The notes under the pieces are model-generated. The model was not told where the DNA came from, made no database searches, and saw nothing but the letters and a program-made list of their open reading frames with translations. Positions 7,570 through 16,485 of a stretch of DNA of 20,000 nt are shown here, piece after piece; positions within the stretch are counted from its first letter, which is position 1; each line of letters opens with the position of its first letter. Origin of the DNA: Sphaeroforma sirkka. Lineage: Eukaryota; Opisthokonta; Ichthyosporea; Ichthyophonida. The stretch spans positions 10,001 through 30,000 of the forward strand of contig LUCW03002266.1 in NCBI GenBank assembly GCA_001586965.3, in the 5' to 3' direction. The translations under genes were made by a program, and so were the position numbers.

Positions 7570-8846
7570 CTTCTATTCGTAATACGTAAATACGCTTTCA
7601 AAAAATCGTTTTTAGAAGGCACTACGTTTTCAAATGTTTTAAAGGGGGTCTGGAATTGTGCCCGATTCATATTTGGCATAAATCGCCAACTATATTTCAC
7701 CAAAATATTTGTTGAATTGTTTATAGTTGGACAGGTTTTCTACTGTCAAAACATAATAAATAATAATTGGACCACACAAGTTAGATCCAAACAAAATTGG
7801 CTTTTAGAATTGAATCCCAGTATACCACCTGAGAGCAGAAAAACGGTCTCAAAACTAAGCGTTGATGAAAAATGTGAATACTACGTTTTTACAAAAGGTA
7901 AAATGCATATTGAAGTCTGAATTCAGGAGATGAAATTTATTTATTTTTAACAAAAGGAGGTATTTTTAAAATAAAAATGAACAAATGTATAAAAATATAT
8001 ATATATATAAATTTTTAAAAAACCAAAATACTGTCTTGGGCTAAAAAAAGAAATCCAAAATTGACCTAGAAAGTGCATCTAATATTTAATATTTGGCCAC
8101 TATGATGCCACATAAATCAATGAAAGAGTGAGTGTTAGGACAAAAAATTAAAACTATACAGTACATATTCTTCTATTTTTATAGAATGCCATGCATAGAC
8201 TCTTTTTGAATAAATAGTTCAACTTTATCTTCATCCTTTTTATGAAATAAACATTTTAACACAAACAAAAATAAAAATATATTTATAAATATTTTTGTAG
8301 CCAACACAAGGTTTTCAAAAAATTTAAAACCGCTTCCCCGATTTCAGCTCTGACAAAGTTCTTTACGTTATGGGATACGGAATAGAAGTTGAACGTAACC
8401 GCATATTTATTCATTTTTAGAACGTTATAAGAGTAATAATTTGAACAGAAGGGCCTACTTACGTTTTTATATAGGACTGGTTCGTATAGTGAAAACGGCA
8501 CACACTTAAAAATCTTTAGACCCGCAAGGTTCACCTATGTGAATACAAAGGACCGTATATGCAATAAAAGTTGAACATAAACGTATATATATTCGATGTA
8601 TAAAAGGTTTACAGAGAACGGTTTGAGGTCAGCTTCAAGATTCTAGAAGAAAATCTGGTTTTTAACTGAAAAACGAAACTGCCCATCATATGTTGGCACA
8701 ATCCAGTTGGCTGGCTTTAATATTCCACAAGTAAAAAGAAAGGTGGACGAAACCAGAGCCCAAACTCCTATTACGAAAACGTAGTACGTTTTACTTTTAC
8801 GTCTACTTTTCGATTTGTAAGCGTGTTTACGCATTACGAATAGAAG
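7570..8846. mobile_element. 1.28-kb unit bounded by 33-bp inverted repeats; decayed mobile element or facing gene fragments
   Basis: The bases at 7570-7602 match the reverse complement of 8814-8846 at 30 of 33 positions. Both start CTTCTATTCGTAAT. Weaker inverted similarity continues inward, with shared ACTACGTTTTC, then a CTGG word and GCCAACT. Read inward, both arms are open and related as protein: the left (+) arm reads LLFVIRKYAFK, with KGVW further in and open to 7920, and the right (-) arm reads LLFVMRKHAYK, with IGVW further in, ending about 8643. A further internal minus-strand segment (NKYAVTFNFY, about 8400) repeats in diverged form near 8580. No transposase motif and no clean target-site duplication were found. 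It could be a MITE-like remnant or an inverted pair of degraded gene ends. Confidence 0.5.
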
Positions 8847-10531
8847 CCCAATTTATCTACGAATTCGCCACTATCTATATTATATTTCATTCAATTTTTT
8901 TTTTAAATATCCCAAATACGTGAAAAACGTGACTCCCAATTCTAAAGTACCAGTAACCACTCAACCAGTCACACAATAATAATTGAAAAATAAACTCTGT
9001 CGCTCTGTATGACGTTCTTGTAGGTTGGTTCAGTCAGGTCTCAGGAATGAGGAACCTCAGACTTTCGGGCTCAGACCTTTGCGCTTAGTAGCCTTAGCCC
9101 TCATGAGTCAAGGGCCAATGCCCGATGGCTATAACCTATTACATATTCTTACAAGGCGTTTGTTCGAGACTAAGCTGAGTTCCATTGATTTTATATAGAA
9201 AACGTGACTTATGCGACAGTAAAATATTTAAAAAAAAATGTTGACGCCTGACGCGCACGCCTGACTCCGCGAGTCGCCAACGCACTGATCACTGATGAAT
9301 TTGTAATCTAAACCTATTGGTCACTAGCAGAGATCATTGGCATATAATCGTGTGTTAATTGGTTTGAATACAGGTGAGCATTGATTTCAGTGCTCAGGCT
9401 GTGACACTCTGTTACTCGGATTGACGGATTCTTACTCTGAGAGTACGTCAGTCTGAATCCCGCAAAGATTCTGTCATTACTTATTTCTTGTAGCGTTCAT
9501 CAGTTCAGTGAGTTTCAGTTCACCTCTAAGGCTCTACGCACTGGCCCCTCTGGACTCTGGAGTCATAGTTCCAAAAAAAAAATTTGCGGTCGATATTTTA
9601 TTTTAAATTTATCGGCCATACCCTGACCTGTAATTTATGCTAAAATATATGATTTACACAGTTTGTGACGTACATACCAAAATATATAGTGAACTGTGTG
9701 ACCATTTTGACGGTTGACCGTACCCAGTTGACTACTTTGATTTATATTTATGTAAATACATAATACAAGGCTAATTTGTAATATGAAAATCTACATAATA
9801 AAGTCAGGAAAAAATACTAACAATTTTTTATACCACCCCCCATCGTCCTTATAATTTGGTAGAAATATCTCGTACCCTAGTAAACGACAGGAAGCCTATG
9901 TTTTGAACAGGAATCCTGTTGATGTTACTATGCCTATGGTCATTCAGAATCAGAGCCTACTGCCGAATTCGTCATTCGGAAGATGGGAACCAACATTTTT
10001 GTATGAAACTGTGAATACTTTGTGAAACTGTGAATAAATATGTACTGGAAACTACTATTTCTAATACAATAAAAAAATACTAAATTATAAAACAATTGGA
10101 ACTTCACCAAATAGATGAGTGGAAGAAAAGGAATTGTAAGAATTTGCCCCTGTCCGCGTATACATAATTTACAACATGATTTTTTTGCAACAAAGTCTAT
10201 GACTGGACCTGGGCCCTGGTCCCTGGGGTCCTGGGGGGCACCGGCTCCAAGTGCATAAATATTTGTGATATTTCATATTTCATTTGAGGGCAAAGCGAAA
10301 GAAAAAAAATTAAATATAGCTAGTCTCTTGAAGGGAGGGTGTTCACAACTTCACAACGCCAACAGCATTCACTATTGAAGGAAAAAAATCGAAAAAAAAG
10401 TCAGTTGAATATATTTAACTGTTACACCGCAAGTCCGCAACTAGTCCAATAAATGCACCAACATTATCGGTAATCACACTCTTTAACTAGACCACGGTTA
10501 GTTAATAGTGTCAATCATATCAGATATCAAT
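8847..10531. other. AT-rich intergenic region, no gene seen
   Basis: Features are limited to short dyads: GACTC-CGC-GAGTC (9263-9275), TACTCT-G-AGAGTA (9433-9445) and GACTC-TG-GAGTC (9553-9564). TGAAACTGTGAATA is repeated at 10004 and 10023. A GC islet lies at 10203-10250 with CTGGGCCCTGG and GGTCCTGG words like those at 7537. No open frame with protein-like composition was found. Confidence 0.6.
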
Positions 10532-11473
10532 ATGGGAATGCGTCGGGACAGCGAGAGTCATATCGTGCACAAACGCCGCAGTATTACACCAAGGTGTATC
10601 TTAGGTTTAGATCCTGCGAGATCAGCTTTGAAGGCACGCGATGGAGAAGGTAGTATGATACCGGGATATACTATAGATTGTGATGGTTTCAAATCCTCTC
10701 AAAATCTATATAAGCTCTACAATCATCGTACAACGTCAGTGGTGGACAAGAATAGCGCAGCGTTGAATACCTTAGGTATGCAGTCTCGAGGTCATGCATA
10801 CGAAGAGGAAACCAAGTCTGGTAGTATCTTAGAGGATATTAAACAGAAAAGCGAGCAGGCTTTAGTGGATTTGCGAGATCAACAAATCCGCTTAGCTGTT
10901 TTAGAAGCCAATAAGCCTATTGAGTGTCGGCGAGGATGGCGTAAAGCAGTTAAATCCCGCTTGCCGAACGACATTAAAAGGCTGGATTCTAACCTGTACT
11001 TACAATGGTGGAGAAGTGCTTTCTACACTAGTGGAAAAGACGTATATAAGGTCATTCTTGAGGATATCGCCACACAGAAAGCTGTACAAAGTAAGAGACA
11101 AAGAGGTACATGCCAGGCATGTTGCAACGAGCAGAAATGGGCTGGATTAGCCACCAAATCGCAAGGATCGTCCTTGGAGGATATCTGGGGAAAGGGGTAC
11201 ACGAACATGAGTATCATCATGGATAGCGACCACGTCGTCGTCATTGAAACTATGAGAAATGTTCATGACCGGCCACTTACACACAAAACGCCGGCCACAA
11301 GCAGCACTGTGTGGTGTAAAGTGTGTACGACTCCCCGTGTACTGAGACAGAGATCCTCGGATGTGGTCCAGGGTGCCAAATCACTCAAGTCTCGGGTAGT
11401 TTCTGGTAAGAACCGAATCAAGCAGTGGTCAATTGCCCGTAGACCCAGTTTTGGAAGTCGTGGCTCACTCTGA
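10532..11473 (+). CDS. hypothetical 313-residue basic protein, no family recognised
   Basis: An uninterrupted frame runs from ATG at 10532 (A at -3, G at +4, a good start context) to TGA at 11471-11473. The frame is open back to 10502 but has no earlier ATG, so an upstream exon cannot be excluded (possible acceptor AG at 10507-10508). The protein is basic and has no signal peptide or membrane segment that I can see. Residues 92-130 look helical and charged (possible coiled coil). CQACC (194-198) and CKVC (262-265) could form a metal site. LEDI occurs three times: ILEDI at 99 and 175, SLEDI at 214. RRSIT (15-19) and RRPSF (303-307) look like basophilic-kinase sites. No homologue is recognised. 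Its length without stops inside AT-rich spacer argues for a real gene, perhaps lineage-specific. Confidence 0.65.
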   Translation: MGMRRDSESHIVHKRRSITPRCILGLDPARSALKARDGEGSMIPGYTIDCDGFKSSQNLYKLYNHRTTSVVDKNSAALNTLGMQSRGHAYEEETKSGSILEDIKQKSEQALVDLRDQQIRLAVLEANKPIECRRGWRKAVKSRLPNDIKRLDSNLYLQWWRSAFYTSGKDVYKVILEDIATQKAVQSKRQRGTCQACCNEQKWAGLATKSQGSSLEDIWGKGYTNMSIIMDSDHVVVIETMRNVHDRPLTHKTPATSSTVWCKVCTTPRVLRQRSSDVVQGAKSLKSRVVSGKNRIKQWSIARRPSFGSRGSL

Positions 11474-11785
11474 ATATAAAGCAATGTAGCAACCTACGGC
11501 ATGAATGCCATTTAATAGGCGAATACGAAAGAAAGAAAAATAACAGTATCGCAACCTGTAGATATTAAAAACTACATGATAAAAATGGTAAAATAAGGGT
11601 AGAAACCCTTCGGCGCAGAGCATTTCCTGCAAATGGATACCAGGCGGCTCTACTGCCTCCAAAGTAACATCACTCCAAATAGGCAGTGACAGGGAAGACC
11701 CGGGAAGTTCAATACCGGGATTTCGAATTATTGCGCAAGGTATTAAGTGCACGCGTCAGAGCCATGTTTAGCACCGAACCACCTC

Positions 11786-11791
11786 AATAAA
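11786..11791 (+). terminator. possible poly(A) signal of the 313-codon ORF
   Basis: AATAAA lies about 310 bases after the stop codon. A small hairpin, AAGGGT-AGAA-ACCCTT (11595-11610), lies between them. AATAAA is common by chance in AT-rich DNA, so the link is weak. A minus-strand open frame at 11465-11752 (GTG start) overlaps this 3' region and is not supported as a gene. Confidence 0.3.
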
Positions 11792-11838
11792 TGAAATGAA
11801 TATTATAAGCATATACTCGAAAAACAACCTTTTCTAAA

Positions 11839-12310
11839 AATGAAGCGAAGTGCCCTATCAAATCATCACGATGTCATCATATTGTTTAATAACCGAACGG
11901 ACAGACATGAATACTTTCTAGCGCACGAGATTGTACTATTTTTCAACTTGTATATAACTTGAAACTGTCACTGTGAATTTAAAATTTCAATACTTGCAAG
12001 AGATGAAATCAAATAGTCTATGAATATGTTCAATGAAGTCGTATTTTTGTGATATGTACCATGACAAAACGGATCCCACTGTAGCGATGCTGTCCACTAA
12101 AATGAACTGATATGTCAGATAAGACCATCACGTTGTCATCCCAATTGAATTATTAAATATAGATGACATATTTTCCATATCCCGAGATTGTAAATACGAT
12201 TTTGTAAACTTGTACAAAACTTGAAGTTGTCACTGTGAGTTTTCTTCTACAGCTGAAACCAACAAATAGACTGAACACCCTTTCGATGGAGTTGTGATAT
12301 CACAAATCGA
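11839..12310 (+). repeat. diverged tandem duplication, offset about 257-262 bp
   Basis: Copy 1 (about 11839-12062) and copy 2 (about 12101-12310) share, in order, ATCACGATGTCATC/ATCACGTTGTCATC, a TTGAATTATTAA-like word, CGAGATTGTA (11926 and 12183), ACTTG..ACTTGAA, TGTCACTGTGA (11966 and 12228), AAATAGnCT and GTGATAT. Both copies are non-coding in all frames examined. The ordered matches rule out chance. Confidence 0.8.
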
Positions 12311-13326
12311 ATTACACTATCATCGGTGGAATATGCTCCGTTCATCTCGATAAAACTGATAAGGTATCAATCTGTCGTCGGCAGTTTAGACAAATCGAAT
12401 GGACCTACAAACTTCAAATTTTTTTTATCTACGAAGTAATATTACATTGACCAGAATAAGAATACATATCGACGTACACACTCGATTTATATCGGAGTTA
12501 GTCTCAGCTTAACATCCTCGATCATCCAAGTTGTCAAACTGCAGAATGCAGACCTGATTTTTATTTAGGGAAATATTGCTTTCCGATAAGAATTTTTAAT
12601 CAATATTTCAAGTTTATATCGCGAGGTTTTGAATACGTGTATTTAAATTTATGCTGTTTTTAATGTAGAAAGAGGAGGCCAATTTGAAAAGGAAAACGTG
12701 TACACCTTTTTCTTCTACATTCAAGTACTTCTTCTCTATTGTAAATAATACAAGTCAATTTTATTATTTATCACATTCCGAGCGTATGTATTTATTGTAC
12801 AGTATCCAAGGTATATAATACCCTGGCTCCTTGGGTATAAAATAGACAAAAAAATGATTTTTATAACACTTCACATTAGAATTTGAGAAACCGTCCCATA
12901 TAGACTATCGCTGGTTTTTTTCAAGAACCTAGCAACTACAATAAAGGGCATGGCAAATACAGTATTTTGAAAATAAACTAAACAGCCATTTTGTTCTGTG
13001 TACGAATTTCTTAAGTTCGCCCGTTTCGCATGCTAGCACATAGTACTCTTTGTATAATATTAGAGTATAAACCGCTTATTTGGTTGTAGTATAGGTCATT
13101 CGAACCTCGAAATCCACAGGCAAGCGACCGTTGCCGTGCTCGGCTACAGTGGCCAAATCCTCCCATATGCGCCATTTTTTTTGCCCACTACTTGTTGAAA
13201 AGTAACTATACGCCCCTAGCACATTTGTACATTATTCAACACCTTAAATCTCTATCTCATTCTCAGAGTGTTCTGTTTGTCAGTCACTTTTGACATACAC
13301 CTGATTTTGAGTATTGAAAAATGTAA
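12311..13326. other. AT-rich intergenic region, no gene seen
   Basis: No coding frame is supported. Around 13093-13150 the order TTCGAACCT...CCACAGGCAAGCGACCG...GTGCTCGG resembles the decayed satellite-related boxes at 17.2-18.0 kb, so this may be a very old copy. Confidence 0.5.
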
Positions 13327-13370
13327 TGTATATGCATATGTATATGTATATATGTATATATATATATATA

Positions 13371-13406
<36 letters not shown>

Positions 13407-13431
13407 CATATGTATATGTATATGTATATGA

Positions 13432-13473
<42 letters not shown>

Positions 13474-13515
13474 GTATGAATATGTATATGTATATGTATA
13501 AGTATATCTATATAC

Positions 13516-13564
<49 letters not shown>
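13327..13564 (+). repeat. TATATG hexamer microsatellite plus TA run
   Basis: TGTATA/TATATG hexamers dominate 13327-13510 with occasional TGCATA and TGAATA variants. They are followed by a nearly pure TA run to about 13564. Open frames on both strands (alternating Tyr/Val, Met/Tyr, Ile/His) are produced by the repeat and are not genes. Confidence 0.95.
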
Positions 13565-13567
<3 letters not shown>

Positions 13568-13784
13568 ACCAAACAGACGAAGTTGCCTGTAAGATACATT
13601 AAGATGGTTTATATACTTATCATAGATAAATACTCTTATTTTCTTTCATACTTTTTCTCGCAATTTTGAGCAACAGCAATTGCGCTAGATTTGAATAGTC
13701 TCACATTAAACTGAGGTGTATTTTATACGTCAATCATCAAATGAACAGATCTTAATTCACCGGAGATGAGCAGTTTGTCTGTTG

Positions 13785-16485
13785 ACACAGAATATCCGTA
13801 CCACTACACCAACAAGCAAATAATCTCTGCATTTGGTAGTCATTTGCTTTTAGTACACCACCGAAAAGAAAAAAACAAATAAAATACCTATAGAATAGTC
13901 GCGCAACCACACCAACAGGCGAATAATCTGTCCCTGCATTGATAGTCATTGCTTCTAGTATCCCACCGGAAAGAAACAGGCACATAAAATAGCCGCACAA
14001 CTACACCAACAGGCAAATAATTCCTGCATTGATAGTCATTGCTTCTAGTAACCCACCAAAAATAAACAGACACATAGAATACCTCTAGAATGGTTGCACA
14101 ACCACACCAACAGGCGTATAATCTGTCCCTACATTGATAGTCATTGCTTCTAGTATCCCACCGGAAAGAAACAGGCACATAGAATAGTCGCACAACTACA
14201 CCAACAGGCAAATAATTTCTGCATTGATAGTCATTGCTTCTAGTAATCCACCGAAAAGAAACAGACGCATAGAATACCTATAGAATGCCTGCACAACCAC
14301 ACCAACAGGCGTATAATCTGTCCCTACATTGATAGTCATTGCTTCTAGTATCCCACCGGAAAGAAACAGGCACATAGAATAGTCGCACAACTACACCAAC
14401 AGGCAAATAATTTCTGCATTGATAGTCATTGCTTCTAGTAATCCACCGAAAAGAAACAGACACATAGAATACCTATAGAATGCCTGCACAACCACATCAA
14501 CAGGCGAATAATCTGTCCCTGCATTGATAGTCATTGCTTCTAGTATCCCACCGGAAAGAAACAGGCACGTAGAATAGCCACACAACTACACCAACAGGCA
14601 AATAATTTCTGCATTGATAGTCATTGCTTCTAATAACCCACCGAAAAGAAACAGACACATAGAATACCTATAGAATGCCTGCACAATCACACCAACAGGC
14701 GAATTATCTGTCCCTGTATTGATAGTCATTGCTTCTAGTATCCCACCTGAAAGAAACAGGCACGTAGAATAGCCGCACAACTACACCAACAGGCAAATAA
14801 TTCCTGCATTGATAGTCATTGCTTCTAGTAACCCACCAAAAATAAACAGACACATAGAATACCTCTAGAATGGTTGCACAACCACACCAACAGGCAAATT
14901 ATCTGTCCCTGCATTGATAGTCATTGCTTCTAGTAACCCACCAAAAATAAACAGACACATAGAATACCTCTAGAATGGTTGCACAACCACACCAACAGGC
15001 AAATTATCTGTCCCTGCATTGATAGTCATTGCTTCTAGTATCCCACCTGAAAGAAACAGGCACATAGAATAGCCACACAACTACACCAACAGGCAAATAA
15101 TTTCTGCATTGATAGTCATTGCTTCTAATAACCCACCGAAAAGAAACAGACACATAGAATACCTATAGAATGCCTGCACAATCACACCAACAGGCGAATT
15201 ATCTGTCCTTGCATTGATAGTCATTGCTTCTAGTATCCCACCTGAAAGAAACAGGCACATAGAATAGCCACACAACTACACCAACAGGCAAATAATTTCT
15301 GCATTGATAGTCATTGCTTCTAGTAATCCACCGAAAAGAAACAGACGCATAGAATACCTATAGAATGCCTGCACAACCACACCAACAGGCGTATAATCTG
15401 TCCCTACATTGATAGTCATTGCTTCTAGTATCCCACCGGAAAGAAACAGGCACATAGAATAGTCGCACAACTACACCAACAGGCAAATAATTTCTGCATT
15501 GATAGTCATTGCTTCTAGTAATCCACCGAAAAGAAACAGACACATAGAATACCTCTAGAATGGTTGCACAACCACACCAACAGGCAAATTATCTGTCCCT
15601 GTATTGATAGTCATTGCTTCTAGTATCCCACCTGAAAGAAACAGGCACGTAGAATAGCCGCACAACTACACCAACAGGCAAATAATTTCTGCATTGATAG
15701 TCATTGCTTCTAGCAATCCACCGAAAAGAAACAGACACATAGAATACCTATAGAATGCCTGCACAACCACATCAACAGGCGAATAATCTGTCCCTGCATT
15801 GATAGTCATTGCTTCTAGTATCCCACCGGAAAGAAACAGGCACGTAGAATAGCCACACAACTACACCAACAGGCAAATAATTTCTGCATTGATAGTCATT
15901 GCTTCTAGTAATCCACCGAAAAGAAACAGACACATAGAATACCTATAGAATGCCTGCACAACCACATCATCAACAGGCGAATAATCTGTCCCTGCATTGA
16001 TAGTCATTGCTTCTAGTATCCCACCGGAAAGAAACAGGCACGTAGAATAGCCACACAACTACACCAACAGGCAAATAATTTCTGCATTGATAGTCATTGC
16101 TTCTAGTAATCCACCGAAAAGAAACAGACACATAGAATACCTATAGAATGCCTGCACAACCACATCAACAGGCGAATAATCTGTCCCTGCATTGATAGTC
16201 ATTGCTTCTAGTATCCCACCGGAAAGAAACAGGCACGTAGAATAGCCACACAACTACACCAACAGGCAAATAATTTCTGCATTGATAGTCATTGCTTCTA
16301 GTAATCCACCGAAAAGAAACAGACACATAGAATACCTATAGAATGCCTGCACAACCACACCAACAGGCGAATAATCTGTCCCTGCATTGATAGTCATTGC
16401 TTCTAGTATCCCACCGGAAAGAAACAGGCACATAGAATAGCCGCACAACTACACCAACAGGCAAATATTTCCTGTATTGATAGTC
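13785..16485. repeat. satellite array: 195-bp dimers of a 101-bp and a 94-bp monomer, about 28 monomers
   Basis: Every monomer carries a box like CACCAACAGGCRAATAAT followed by GCATTGATAGTCATTGCTTCTAGTA. Monomer A has CACAACTACACC, ATTTCTGC, AATCCACCGAAAAG and ATACCTATAGAATGCCTG. Monomer B has CACAACCACACC, the extra CTGTCCC, TATCCCACCGGAAAG and ATAGCC. A+B is 195 bp. One 105-bp hybrid (B front, A back) stands at about 14886-14990, and one dimer is 198 bp because of an extra CAT (15967-15972 region). First (about 13785-13890) and last monomers are the most diverged. Because 195 is a multiple of 3, one minus-strand frame shows a repeated 64-codon ORF, which is not considered a protein. Confidence 0.95.

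Noticed and set aside
11465..11752. 95-codon minus-strand ORF downstream of the 313-codon gene
   Set aside because: It opens with GTG rather than ATG, has no recognisable domain and overlaps the likely 3' UTR. Part of it looks protein-like, but the support is too weak.
13888..16448. Series of nearly identical 61-107 codon minus-strand ORFs (MCGYS.CLFLSGGILEAMTIN type)
   Set aside because: They arise because the 195-bp satellite dimer is a multiple of three. Each ends at a stop once per unit, and the DNA shows repeat-type, not codon-type, variation.
13785..16485. CRISPR-like regular repeat
   Set aside because: The repeats are about 95-105 bp with no unique spacers, and the context is eukaryotic with introns.
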